62,380 bases of DNA from Chryseobacterium sp. (GCA_003248755.1 QFQW01000010.1:1-62380), one strand, 5' to 3'. Shown: positions 26,165 through 35,492, counted from the stretch's first letter. Notes: generated by a model from the letters alone, not told the origin. Numbers and translations: made by a program.

Positions 26165-27970
26165 TTAAGCTTTCAAAAAATCCTTGCTTTGCCATTCCGG
26201 ATTAGGATATTTGTAAAAACCTTCGCCGGATTGCTGACCAAGTTTTCCTTTGTCGATAAGTTCGGCTTTTAGCTTTTCTGCTATTTTCTGTGTTAGTTCT
26301 CCCGGGATTTCTTTTAAGATGTTGTAATTGGTGTTCATCCCATTCAAATCTAAAATAGCCATTGGTCCAAAAGGAGCACCTGTTGCTATTCTCCAGGTTT
26401 TATCAATGGTTGCAGGATCGGCAACGTCATTCGCCCACAGTGCAAGGCCAGCCACCAAAAGCGGAATTAACAAAGAATCGAGAACGTAGCCCGATTTTTC
26501 CTTCTTCAGTTCCACGGGCAGCATAGCAATGGATTTTGCAAACTCTACAATCTCGTTATAAACCATTGGGTCGGTTTGATCAGAACCCATTATTTCTGCC
26601 GTATTACGAACCATTATATGATTGGCAAAATGTAGATGGATGAATTTTTCCGGACGATCGGTAAATGTGCTTAATCTGCTCGGCAAAAGTGTGGATGAGT
26701 TGCTCGCAAAAATGGTTTTTTCCGGCGCGTGCTCAGAAGCTTTTTCCCAGAAATCTTTTTTGATATCGATGCTTTCCGGTACGGCTTCTATCAATAAATC
26801 AGCATCTTGTAAAGAAGCTTTCAAATCTGTCGAATAAGTGAGATTATTTTTGGTATTTTCGATTTTTTCTTCATCAGCTTTCAGATAGTTCTTATATTCT
26901 TCAGCCAAGACATCAAAACGGTTTTTTGCCTTATTTAAAGCTTCATCATTAACATCATAAACCGTGACTTCATAGCCGAAATAAGCGCACTGCACCGCAA
27001 TCTGAAAACCGAGAACGCCACTTCCAGCCACCACAACATTTTTAATACTGATTTTAGTTAAATCGGCTTCCGGCACTTTCAAAAAATCTGGACTTTGCCA
27101 CGAAGGATTTGGATATTTGTAAAAGCCTTCGCCAGTAGAAATTCCCAGTTTATTTTGGTCAATGAAGGTTGATTTAAGTTTATTCAGCACAATCTTATCA
27201 TCTGTTTTGCCCTTTTCTACTTGCAGTTTGTAAATGTTGTATGGTGTCGTCAATCCGATAATATCATACAAAGCCATTGGTCCGTAAGGCGAACCAGTTC
27301 CCAGCATCCAGGTTTTGTCTATGGTTTCTGGCGTAGCATAATCGCCAATCCAAAGCTGCATTCCGGCATTCAGAAATGGATTTAATAAAGAATTGAGCAC
27401 ATATCCTGGAACTTCTTTTTTTACCAAAACAGGCACCATCCCTATCGCCTTGGAAAAATCGACTATTTCCTCGGTTATTTTTTCGTCGGTTCCTGGATGT
27501 GGCATAATTTCCGCCGTATTTCGCAACCATATTTGATTGGCAAAATGCAGGTTAAGGTATTGAGCCGGCCTTCCTGTCACCTCAGCAAACTGACTTGGCA
27601 ACAAGGTGGATGAATTACTTACAAAAATGGTTTTCTCCGGTGCAATTGCGGAGAGTTGTTTATAAAATTCCGTTTTTATTTTAATATCTTCTGGCACTGC
27701 TTCTATCAAAAGATCGGCATCTTTCACAGCAAATGCCAAATCGGATGAATAGTGCAGTCTTTCCCTGGCTTTTGTAATTTGTTCTTCGGTGGCGCCAAGA
27801 TCCTTTTTATGACTTTCGGCCAAGCCCTCGAACTTTGCTTTCGCCTTTTCCAGCACCTCATCGCTGATATCGTAAACCGTGGTTTCAAATCCGTGAATTG
27901 CTGTTTGAAAAGCAATTTGGAATCCTAAAACACCACTTCCAGCTACCGTTACATTTTTTATTTTGCTCAT
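26165..27970 (-). CDS. Tandem-duplicated 3-hydroxyacyl-CoA dehydrogenase
   Basis: The 601-residue protein is two complete 3-hydroxyacyl-CoA dehydrogenases joined end to end. Each half starts with an NAD motif (VTVAGSGVLGFQIAFQ at residue 8 and VVVAGSGVLGFQIAVQ near residue 314), continues with DLLIEAVPE, SNSSTLLPS, LHFANQ/LHFANH (catalytic His) and ends GEGFYKYPNPSWQS or GEGFYKYPNPEWQS. The two halves are clearly paralogous. The reaction is NAD-linked oxidation of 3-hydroxyacyl-CoA in fatty-acid or related degradation. It is last in the minus-strand haem/peroxidase operon and converges with the oleate hydratase, which fits a role in hydroxy fatty acid use. Confidence 0.9.
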   Translation of the reverse strand: MSKIKNVTVAGSGVLGFQIAFQTAIHGFETTVYDISDEVLEKAKAKFEGLAESHKKDLGATEEQITKARERLHYSSDLAFAVKDADLLIEAVPEDIKIKTEFYKQLSAIAPEKTIFVSNSSTLLPSQFAEVTGRPAQYLNLHFANQIWLRNTAEIMPHPGTDEKITEEIVDFSKAIGMVPVLVKKEVPGYVLNSLLNPFLNAGMQLWIGDYATPETIDKTWMLGTGSPYGPMALYDIIGLTTPYNIYKLQVEKGKTDDKIVLNKLKSTFIDQNKLGISTGEGFYKYPNPSWQSPDFLKVPEADLTKISIKNVVVAGSGVLGFQIAVQCAYFGYEVTVYDVNDEALNKAKNRFDVLAEEYKNYLKADEEKIENTKNNLTYSTDLKASLQDADLLIEAVPESIDIKKDFWEKASEHAPEKTIFASNSSTLLPSRLSTFTDRPEKFIHLHFANHIMVRNTAEIMGSDQTDPMVYNEIVEFAKSIAMLPVELKKEKSGYVLDSLLIPLLVAGLALWANDVADPATIDKTWRIATGAPFGPMAILDLNGMNTNYNILKEIPGELTQKIAEKLKAELIDKGKLGQQSGEGFYKYPNPEWQSKDFLKA

Positions 27971-28033
27971 AATTTTGGTTGATTTTTGGTAATAAACTTT
28001 ACGGAACTAGGACTCAGCAATCTTCATTTTCAA

Positions 28034-29170
28034 TTATAACTGATAAAACTCTGGACTGAATGCTTCCTCCAAATTCTTTGGTTCTTTACGTTTTTTCTGA
28101 TTTAGCTCGTGTCTTGAGGTTGAAGATGTTACATACGCTGACTGCCGTGAACGCTGTAAATTCCCGATCGGTGAATTCTCTTCGATGGTTCTGAACGGTG
28201 TAAACGACAGATTTTCCATAATTTCAAAATTACCATCCTCAGGAACCGTTTGTTTTGGTATTGTGATTTTTGCCACCGTACGGAATGGTGATAATTCCTG
28301 TGACCATTCTTTTGTAAGGTCATTCACAGGCATTTCTTTCAGGTCTTTGCAAAGTTGTATTTGCAACTCAAACGTAAGGTCTTTTTGAGCTATTTCTTTG
28401 ATAATTCCTTTTCTGTACGGCCATTCTGCGCTGTCTAGATCAATATTTTTTTCAGTGATGGCGTTCTTGGTCTGCTCAGTTGGGATCACTCTTACTTTGG
28501 CGATATAATCACCGTGGCGAACTGCTCCCATACTGTAAAATTCATAAAGAAAACTGTTGATGGAAGGGATTTTTTCAAAAGTTTTAAGAGCGCCCAATTC
28601 CTTCAAAGCCTCAAAATTTGGAAATGCTTTTTTATTTTCGGTGACCCAAAGTGTGGCAAATTCCAATTTTCCCAAGGCTCCCTTTTCAAAGAAATCATTT
28701 AGCTTTAAAAACAGCTTTGAAATGAAAACATAATGTTCTGCCGAGTTACAGAAAAACACGGGATTATTAATCAGGTTAAAATCAACATTGGGAGAATCTT
28801 CCTCTCCGGGAGATAATTTTTTGCCATCTATCCCAAAAATCTTTAAAGCAAATCCCTGTGCATTACCGCTCAGTTTATCGGGCAAAACTCTGGACGAACC
28901 ATTGGACAGGCGAACTGCCGCCTGGTGTTTTCCGGGTTTCGCATAAATGCCCTGCGCCAGTTCTTCGGACAGATTATCCAAAATTTCCACCTCTGCTTTC
29001 AGCACTGCATAGCCATTGGCGTGCGCATCTCTGGTATGATGGGTCGCCCTGCTTAGGTTTGGCGTATTTTTGATGTATTCGCGGATATCGCTATTAATGG
29101 TAGTAATATATTCGTCGAAATTTTCGGGAATTTCTTCCACTTCGTAACTATACTTGATGTAATCTTCCAT
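28034..29170 (-). CDS. Catalase-related haem protein
   Basis: The 378-residue protein belongs to the catalase-like group that includes allene oxide synthase-like and small catalase-related enzymes. The distal region RATHHTRDAHANGYAVLKAEV contains the expected His, followed by KHQAAVRLSNGSSR and DSPNVDFNLINNPVFF. Near the C-terminus LQRSRQSAYVTSSTSRHELN resembles the proximal Tyr-Arg segment that ligates haem. It lies ten bases after the DyP-type peroxidase gene. Such proteins can break down hydrogen peroxide or fatty acid hydroperoxides; the fatty-acid context favours the latter, as inference. Confidence 0.85.
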   Translation of the reverse strand: MEDYIKYSYEVEEIPENFDEYITTINSDIREYIKNTPNLSRATHHTRDAHANGYAVLKAEVEILDNLSEELAQGIYAKPGKHQAAVRLSNGSSRVLPDKLSGNAQGFALKIFGIDGKKLSPGEEDSPNVDFNLINNPVFFCNSAEHYVFISKLFLKLNDFFEKGALGKLEFATLWVTENKKAFPNFEALKELGALKTFEKIPSINSFLYEFYSMGAVRHGDYIAKVRVIPTEQTKNAITEKNIDLDSAEWPYRKGIIKEIAQKDLTFELQIQLCKDLKEMPVNDLTKEWSQELSPFRTVAKITIPKQTVPEDGNFEIMENLSFTPFRTIEENSPIGNLQRSRQSAYVTSSTSRHELNQKKRKEPKNLEEAFSPEFYQL

Positions 29171-29180
29171 AGTGCTTTTT

Positions 29181-30539
29181 TTATTTTAATTCGCTAATCC
29201 ATTTTAAAGCAGAAATGCTTGGTATAAAACAATATTCGCCGCCTTTCACAATGTTGTAGGTCTGCAAACCACGGTATCTTTTGATGAGGGGTTCTCCCGG
29301 TGCAGAAAACAGTGCGTCTTCGTCCTGGACACCGATCATAGGATCTTTTTCTGTTCCCAGATTTTGGGCGTTACCATCGTTTGCCCATTGTTTTTGCAGA
29401 AATTCCAGTGTTCCCATTGCATCGGCACTAATGCCAATAAAGTACTGTCCACGTTCCTTACCGTCATTTTTAGTTACCTCCGGCGGAACGATGTCGCCAA
29501 AAGTTACACTTTTTCTGATGATCCTGTGCAAACGTTCATCCTCCAAAACAAAAGATTTGGAATCTCTTGGGTTCATCCTGCGGATATGCGAACTGAACGG
29601 ACACTTTTTACCGTACTCATCATTCTTGAAAGAAAAATCATTGTTCTTTTGCATATCATCTCCTAGCGCTTTATCATCTTTTTCGGGAGCTAAAACCAAA
29701 GGTGCACCACTTCGCCAGCGACCTACCATTTTGGCAGCCAAGAGTTCTCCCTCTTCCGGTGAAGAAGAATTTTCCTTAATGAATTGATTAAATTCTGCTA
29801 CCTGACTTTGGTACTTTCTGAAAACCATAAAAGAACCGTTCTTCCCTAAAACTTCAGGCTGTGGAAACGGCTTTATGGTGCCGGCTTCTCCAGGATAGCC
29901 CAGTATAAATTCGCCTGCTTTAAGCGGGCGGTCAAATCCAGGCGGAACTTCTATCCCACTGCCTTCAATTTCCGGGTTGCTAATACCATCTCTGAATCCG
30001 AACACATTTTTAACCTCTTCAGATACGCTGAAATTGTGACTCAAGATTACTTCTATGCCTCTATTACCAGCCAATTTAGACCGAAATTCCTCCAGCTTGC
30101 TTTTCCACGCCTCTTCATTGTTGGCGATAATCGCCGCAGCGATGTGAATATGCGACCTTTTAAAAACCCTTTCCCAGTTTTTGGGGTCATTGACACCAAT
30201 GTCATATAGAAAACGGGAGCGGTCTGCCATTCCTTCCTTGAAGGATTCGGGGAAAGTCTCAAGCGACTCTTTAGGCACGCCGATTTTTTCCAGACCTTTA
30301 TAAGTGAACGTCAACGTAACCGATGCCCCTTCATTCTTATGCCAGTCTTCCGCAGAACTCACAATCGGCAAGAGTTTTTGGAGCATTTGTCTGGCTGCCA
30401 CAGCATCTTTGATTTCAATGATTGCCACCGTTCCGAAATACGGAATAGGGCGGCTTCTGAGAATTAAGGCCTGTATTTCGTTCAGCTCAATTTCTACTTT
30501 ATTGGGATTAAAAATCCGCTTTAAAAATTCCAATGCCAT
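29181..30539 (-). CDS. DyP-type haem peroxidase
   Basis: The 452-residue product shows the DyP signature VFGFRDGISNPEIEGSG, whose GxxDG motif contains the distal Asp, and the later segment CPFSSHIRRMNPRDSKSF with the proximal His, followed by RIIRKSVTFGDIV and GQYFIGISADAMGTLEFLQKQW. The family uses hydrogen peroxide to oxidise dyes and other substrates. No twin-arginine leader is present, so it is cytoplasmic or encapsulated. It is translated three bases after the 183-residue protein and ten bases before the catalase-related protein. Confidence 0.9.
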   Translation of the reverse strand: MALEFLKRIFNPNKVEIELNEIQALILRSRPIPYFGTVAIIEIKDAVAARQMLQKLLPIVSSAEDWHKNEGASVTLTFTYKGLEKIGVPKESLETFPESFKEGMADRSRFLYDIGVNDPKNWERVFKRSHIHIAAAIIANNEEAWKSKLEEFRSKLAGNRGIEVILSHNFSVSEEVKNVFGFRDGISNPEIEGSGIEVPPGFDRPLKAGEFILGYPGEAGTIKPFPQPEVLGKNGSFMVFRKYQSQVAEFNQFIKENSSSPEEGELLAAKMVGRWRSGAPLVLAPEKDDKALGDDMQKNNDFSFKNDEYGKKCPFSSHIRRMNPRDSKSFVLEDERLHRIIRKSVTFGDIVPPEVTKNDGKERGQYFIGISADAMGTLEFLQKQWANDGNAQNLGTEKDPMIGVQDEDALFSAPGEPLIKRYRGLQTYNIVKGGEYCFIPSISALKWISELK

Positions 30540-30542
30540 AGG

Positions 30543-31094
30543 TTAGATTTTATTTGCTTCGTCAATTGCCTTATTCAGTCCTTTAATGATTTTATCATTT
30601 CTCCTTATATCATTCACCGTAAGATGCGGAACACCTACATACCAACCTGTCGCGGTAATCTGATGGTCTAGAATAAACTGTTTTACACTCGGGTTTTTTA
30701 TGCCTGGCCAGCCTTCTACATTCCCAAAAATGATGTCCATCAGCTGCGGAATTTTTGTGGCGAAATCATCAATATAAGCATCCCAATCACCATCGTATGC
30801 CGTACAGAAAAGAATCTTGGTATCGTTATCAAACAAAACTATACGAAGGTCATGCAGGGTTCCTACTTTGGTTGCGCCTTTCAGATCCCCACCTGCAATT
30901 TCCATTATGGTTCTGAGATTTTCTGCACCTCCAGGTTTTAGGTCTGCCATCGCAGTTAACTCAGATACACGTCCGGATCTTAACCCTTTTTTTCCGGCAG
31001 ATGTAGTGGAATGGTCATAACCATCATCGATACCTTCACTGAAATTCGCCTTTGCTAACTCGGCAGCCAATTTTACTTTGTCTATGAAACTCAT
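30543..31094 (-). CDS. Conserved protein linked to the peroxidase operon (function unknown)
   Basis: The 183-residue product has no domain I can name with certainty. The central part, LHDLRIVLFDNDTKILFCTAYDGDWDAYIDDFATKIPQLMDIIFGN, recalls an N-terminal or companion module found with DyP-type peroxidases in which a beta strand LLFxSxYDGxWxxYxDDF is conserved. It is the first gene of the minus-strand operon, three bases ahead of the peroxidase. A role as partner or cargo adaptor of the peroxidase is a guess from position. No signal peptide or membrane segment is seen. Confidence 0.6.
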   Translation of the reverse strand: MSFIDKVKLAAELAKANFSEGIDDGYDHSTTSAGKKGLRSGRVSELTAMADLKPGGAENLRTIMEIAGGDLKGATKVGTLHDLRIVLFDNDTKILFCTAYDGDWDAYIDDFATKIPQLMDIIFGNVEGWPGIKNPSVKQFILDHQITATGWYVGVPHLTVNDIRRNDKIIKGLNKAIDEANKI

Positions 31095-31500
31095 AATTCA
31101 GATTTTTGATCAATACTAATTCACATTATTTTTCAAGATGAAACAATAATCTTAAAGAGTTTACTACAAATGTAAAGCCACAAACAGCCATAAAATATAC
31201 CGAAATTCGTATATTATGTACTGAAACTCCCTAATCCGACCTATTTGCTTTAAAAGCTTCAATTGATAAAAGGAAATATCTTATCTTTAATCTTGTTGTA
31301 ATTTTGAGAGAATAAAACCTATTTAACTATAAAAAATCAATCTTTATAATTGAGATTTCTCAATATTTACTCAATAGAACATTCAAAACAAAAACCTTCC
31401 TCAAAACAGGAAGATTGCAACAATTAAATTTAATTATAATGGATTTTTTGTAAGAATAGTTAAACGCAAAAATACAATGAAATTTGCCAATATTAAATTT
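31095..31500. other. Intergenic region upstream of the peroxidase operon
   Basis: About 400 bases without a gene. It should hold the promoter of the minus-strand operon. I see an imperfect palindrome ATACCGAAATTCGTAT near 31197, similar to the one inside the IS982 element, but no other clear structure. Confidence 0.4.
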
Positions 31501-31992
31501 TTAATGAAACTGTGCTGTTTCTGTCGAATCTCTCATGCATCTATTTTCATATCCGATATTTCCCTCCAGTATATCAATTTTCGTAAATCCAAAATTTTTC
31601 TGAATTCTAAATCGTCGGACCTTTTCTACCTTCTCTTTTTCAGCCTCCATCAATGTTTGTGACCGATTGTAATCCTCTTCATGGTAAGATACTCTCAAAT
31701 ATTTATCGTGAGTAATCGAAAGAAGTTGATTGGTTAAAGTTTCTGCAAAGGTTTTAGCATCGTTAATTTTTAAATAGTAGCCTTTCTTTTTGCATGCTTG
31801 AGTGTATTTTCAACTTTGACAGCGACCTCAGGAAAAACATAATAATCATTTAGCTTTTGAAAAAGCGAACCCAGAACTTCACTTTTTGCCTGTTCGCTAA
31901 TCAATATTTTTGCCTGCTCATCCGATTGTTGAGCTTGTATATTTTGAGCAAATAATAAAAATATCAAAAAAAACAAGATAGTTATATTTCAT
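31501..31992 (-). pseudogene. S41-family peptidase, N-terminal fragment with two frameshifts
   Basis: Read from the ATG at 31992 the frames join to MKYNYLVF, LIFLLFAQNIQAQQSDEQ, LNDYYVFPEVAVKVENTLKHAK, then GYYLKINDAKTFAETLTNQLL and LRVSYHEEDYNRSQ up to NFGFTKIDILEGNIGYENRC. This is the N-terminal domain of the S41 protease / IRBP-like family. Two one-base changes break it: an extra T in a poly-T run just after the start (8 instead of 7) and a missing A in a poly-A run (5 instead of 6) after KHAK. The PDZ-like and catalytic parts are missing, so the gene is dead. Confidence 0.72.
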
Positions 31993-32428
31993 ATTAAAAG
32001 TGTCGTTTTGTTTTTTAGATCTATATACATTTACATAAAGTGTTGAGTATAAAATAAAACTTGACATTAAAGATTCATTTCTTATCAGCCTCAATATCGG
32101 TGTAGGTAAAAATGCTAGGTTTTTGTTGAAGCTTAACCTTCGTTTCGTTATCTTTTTCAAAGACACTACGATTTTAAGAATCATGAAACTAACAGTAAGT
32201 GTGACCTGTCATCAATTCATTTACAGCTTCTGTAGAAAAGAAATAATAGAAAGTAATTACAACCAATATGTCGGTTTATTTATATTTGAGTCATATAACC
32301 TTCAGAAAAAAAAATTTTTAGCCCAACGGGATTATACAAAGGTAACCGTAAAAATAGTAGTAATCGTAAAAACCATTAATATAGAAAAATAAAAGGCACT
32401 TTTACAGTGCCTTTTTACAATTATACTA
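31993..32428. other. Intergenic stretch without recognisable genes
   Basis: The open frames here (up to 89 codons) have irregular composition and no recognisable motifs. I see nothing firm in it. Confidence 0.4.
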
Positions 32429-33202
32429 CTAATGAGAGTACAGTAGCTCCCATTCAAATGATTTTTCCAAACCAAGTCTCTTTTTTGATATTCCGTTATC
32501 CAGTCTTGTACCCTGTGGCATCTTACTTAAAATGTCTGACATTTCTTTATTTTGTGATCCTTCTTTCATATCTATAAATTCCTTCATAGTCATTTTGGGA
32601 TAACTGCTTAGCTTAGGGGTAAAATTAATGGTTGGATCGACTGATAATTCCACTTTTTCAGCCTTCCATATATTGAAATTTTTATTGTCCTCTCTGATAT
32701 CTAATATTACTCCTGGCAAGCCAAAGAATTTAAAAGGCCCTGCCGAATATGGTAATTCTTTGGTAAAATACGCTGTGACCTCCGATCCTCTAAAATTGGC
32801 GGTTGCCTTTATGCAATCATATCCAAGAATCTTTTTTGTTTTTGTTTCGTCGATCTTCCATACTGGTTTAGCAACATTATCATGAATAAAATACTTTGTA
32901 TCTCTGTCTAAGCCTGTAAAAAAGAAATCTTTTGTTTTGCCGTTGTCTTTAAGTTTTGAAATAAAATAGTTTTTACTTACCGGCTTTCCTGTCTGCTTAA
33001 CTGCCGAAGTAGTACCTCCCGAATTAAAATTAATAATAGAATCCTGAATGGATATAACATCATTATCTTTCACATAGAGGTCTTCGTACAAAGTCGCAAT
33101 AGGTGATCTGACATGATAATATTTTACATGGACTTGCTGTGCAAGTCCATGTAAAAAAAACATTACGAAAAAAATCGTAAAAGCTATTTTTTTTAAATTC
33201 AT
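32429..33202 (-). CDS. GLPGLI family secreted protein
   Basis: The 257-residue protein carries a signal peptide (MNLKKIAFTIFFVMFFLHGLAQ) and the motif that names the family, FFGLPGVILDIREDNKNF, near residue 160. Other family features are KTKKILGYDCIKATANFRGSEVTAYFTKELPYSAGPFKF. The family is common in flavobacteria and its function is unknown; it is usually periplasmic. The gene begins two bases after the stop of a small secreted protein, so the two are co-transcribed. Confidence 0.9.
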   Translation of the reverse strand: MNLKKIAFTIFFVMFFLHGLAQQVHVKYYHVRSPIATLYEDLYVKDNDVISIQDSIINFNSGGTTSAVKQTGKPVSKNYFISKLKDNGKTKDFFFTGLDRDTKYFIHDNVAKPVWKIDETKTKKILGYDCIKATANFRGSEVTAYFTKELPYSAGPFKFFGLPGVILDIREDNKNFNIWKAEKVELSVDPTINFTPKLSSYPKMTMKEFIDMKEGSQNKEMSDILSKMPQGTRLDNGISKKRLGLEKSFEWELLYSH

Positions 33203-33204
33203 AA

Positions 33205-33486
33205 CTATTCAGCCGTAACAGTATAGCCTGCCTGCGATAAATTCCATTTGACAATAGTTTGAAATACTTGACAAGATGAAAGCGTTGGAGCATCAGTTAC
33301 GAACCATTGAGAGCCTGTCCAGTTCCCTTCACTATCATAAAAATTAACGTTGACTCCGCAAAGCTGAAAAGAAGTTTTAGTTTTTTCAATTTTTTCAACT
33401 TGTTTCTCTGAAATTTTTAAGTCAGCTGTTTTGGCACTTACTAACCCAGCTACTCCGAAGGCAGCTAATAAAATTGCTTTTTTCAT
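33205..33486 (-). CDS. Small secreted protein with two cysteines
   Basis: The 93-residue product has a signal peptide (MKKAILLAAFGVAGLVSAKT) and a mature part with exactly two cysteines (FQLCGVNVNFYDSEGNW and TLSSCQVFQTIVKW) that could form one disulfide. I do not recognise the family, although similar short secreted proteins starting MKKAILLAAFG occur in Chryseobacterium-like genomes. It sits directly upstream of the GLPGLI gene with only two bases between, so a joint function is likely. Confidence 0.65.
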   Translation of the reverse strand: MKKAILLAAFGVAGLVSAKTADLKISEKQVEKIEKTKTSFQLCGVNVNFYDSEGNWTGSQWFVTDAPTLSSCQVFQTIVKWNLSQAGYTVTAE

Positions 33487-33961
33487 AATTATTTATTTTT
33501 TTGATCGATCAAAAGTATTGATGAAAAAGGCTTGAAAATTTATATTTTAATATTTTGAATTTATATAATTTTAAGATTTCTAGATATGGTTGAGTTCATG
33601 TAACATTTAAAGTTCAATTTTATCTGCGTTGTTTTAGTACTGGAGATAAGATAGATTTAGGATTATAGTTGCTATTAGAAAACCTATTGATAGGCTTTTA
33701 AGTAATTGTGGTATTACTATGACATTGAACCCTGTATCACTTATCTTAAAATATGTTTGTTCTTTTTTTCCTTATTATTAAACATTGATATAATAAATTC
33801 TCAAAAACAACACTAAAAAGTGAAGTGTTAAAAAATTTTTATAACTAATATAATTTTTCGTAAATTTCTTGCTATAAAAGATAAATATTCATTATAAACT
33901 TTGCTTTTTTGCAATATTTGATGAACATGAATTCATTATCAATAGATAATATAAAACACAA
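33487..33961. other. Divergent intergenic region
   Basis: About 475 very A/T-rich bases between the small secreted protein (minus) and the DUF4253 lipoprotein (plus). It must carry promoters in both directions; I cannot single out boxes with confidence. Confidence 0.4.
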
Positions 33962-34642
33962 ATGAAAAGTATCATTATTAACTTATTATGTCTTTTAGTA
34001 TTTGTTTCTTGTGAGAAGACCAAGAATCTTAATGCTAATGAGATAAAGCTCACCCAAGAAATCAATTTAGACCAAGGAACTGCGGAAAAAATTAAAGGAT
34101 TGTCAATGGGTGTTTTTGAAGTGGCAAAAGGGAATAAAGACAGGGAGATTCTTTTTGAGTATTTTCGAAATCTCAAAAATTACTCAAAAAATTTACCGGC
34201 GGCAATAATAATTAGGGCAAAAGCTGAAAATGCAGATCTAATTGTCAAAAAATTCGCACGGGAACTGAAAGATAAGAAATTGATTGTTTACAAATCCGCA
34301 GAAAATTACGGTAATGAAGATGATATAATTACTATTCTCCAATCTAATAATAAGTTGGAACCATTGCTCTTTGAAGCAACAAATGGCGTAAACTATGATA
34401 TTGACACCCAAATGATAATCAATAAATTAAAAGATTGGGATTCCAAATACGGGATTGAGCTGGAGGCAGTCGGCCCTGATTTTGTTTCTGGGAAGTTTAA
34501 AAATAAACCCGCAAACATTCCGAAATTTGCAAAAGAAGTCTATGATTTTTGTCCTGACATCGTAGACCAAGGTGTTGGAAGTATAGAGGAATTGGAGAAA
34601 TCACTTGCAGATTCTAATGAATTTTTCCTTTGGTGGGACTAG
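33962..34642 (+). CDS. DUF4253 domain lipoprotein
   Basis: The 226-residue protein begins with a lipoprotein signal (IIINLLCLLVFVSCEK). The C-terminal 110 residues match DUF4253: LLFEATNGVNYDIDTQMIINKLKDWDSKYGIELEAVG and PKFAKEVYDFCPDIVDQGVGSIEELEKSL, ending in the characteristic LWWD. The function of the domain is unknown; it occurs in both free and lipid-anchored forms and is sometimes linked to immunity-type proteins. Another lipoprotein gene follows on the same strand after about 145 bases. Confidence 0.8.
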   Translation: MKSIIINLLCLLVFVSCEKTKNLNANEIKLTQEINLDQGTAEKIKGLSMGVFEVAKGNKDREILFEYFRNLKNYSKNLPAAIIIRAKAENADLIVKKFARELKDKKLIVYKSAENYGNEDDIITILQSNNKLEPLLFEATNGVNYDIDTQMIINKLKDWDSKYGIELEAVGPDFVSGKFKNKPANIPKFAKEVYDFCPDIVDQGVGSIEELEKSLADSNEFFLWWD

Positions 34643-34787
34643 TGTGTATCATTTCAAAGCAACAATTAAAAGAATCCTCATATTTTATTCAAATCCGCAA
34701 TTTTTAGTGTCGATAAGTATTATCTATTTTGAAATTAAGATTTAAAGTTCTAATTCTTTCCCTATAAATTCTCAAGTAATAAACAAA

Positions 34788-35492
34788 ATGAAAAAAATTC
34801 ATTACCTAATTTTCAGCTTTTTTGCACTTGGATGCAATTCAAAATTAGAAAACAGTAATTCCATCGCCGTAAAACCTACTATAAATATAAAAAAAAGAAA
34901 ATCCAACGGGACAGAAATCGTTAATAAACTGGAAAAACTCAATTTCTTTAATCTGACAGAAAAGTCTGACCTTAATGATGAAAAAGAGGAATTAGCCCGA
35001 GCTTATAATGAGAATAATTTTTTTGAAGGTGCACTCCGAGGAGAGACACTGGAATTTCTGGATAACCGTTTTTATTTTATTGATAGTGAAGAACTCTTTA
35101 AAGTTGGAGGCTTGATAAATTACTTGAAAACTGTAAAACCTGTCTTTGAGAAACTGGGCTTGAAATTAAATTATTCCAATGAAAAAAGCTTTCAAAATGA
35201 AAAGCATTGGAGACATACAATAGAATTGAACAGCAGAGAATATATTGCTTTTGACAATAATTTTAGTAAGCAGGATTGGAACATTGCTTACGTCAGGTTT
35301 ATCGAGATGTTGAACGAAGAATTAGAAATACAGAATAGTGAAGAAAGATTTTACCCTATATCATCCCAAAATGATGGAAGAATGGTATTGCTCACCAAAA
35401 AGCAATTCGAGTTCATAAAAGAAAATTATCCCAATGACAAGGAGCACCCTAAAGAATTGGCAGTTTGGAAAAAAGAAAATAATATACATTGA
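34788..35492 (+). CDS. Hypothetical lipoprotein
   Basis: The 234-residue product begins with a short lipoprotein signal (MKKIHYLIFSFFALGCNSK). I do not recognise the mature part; it is acidic with alternating charged and aromatic residues (LEFLDNRFYFIDSEELFKVGG, NEKHWRHTIELNSREYIAFDNNF). It follows a DUF4253 lipoprotein in the same direction, and such pairs sometimes arise from effector-immunity loci, but there is no direct evidence here. Confidence 0.6.
   Translation: MKKIHYLIFSFFALGCNSKLENSNSIAVKPTINIKKRKSNGTEIVNKLEKLNFFNLTEKSDLNDEKEELARAYNENNFFEGALRGETLEFLDNRFYFIDSEELFKVGGLINYLKTVKPVFEKLGLKLNYSNEKSFQNEKHWRHTIELNSREYIAFDNNFSKQDWNIAYVRFIEMLNEELEIQNSEERFYPISSQNDGRMVLLTKKQFEFIKENYPNDKEHPKELAVWKKENNIH

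Noticed and set aside
29281..29787. 168-codon plus-strand ORF inside the DyP peroxidase gene
   Set aside because: It is antisense to the peroxidase motifs and is a serine/leucine-rich shadow frame.
31190..31225. Palindrome ATACCGAAATTCGTAT similar to the one in the IS982 element at 37869
   Set aside because: There is no inverted repeat or transposase fragment nearby, so it is more likely a common promoter-like dyad than an IS remnant.
31918..32392. Two ORFs of 88-89 codons in the gap right of the S41 remnant
   Set aside because: One is the shifted start of the S41 remnant read through upstream non-coding DNA; the other has no motif and an irregular composition.
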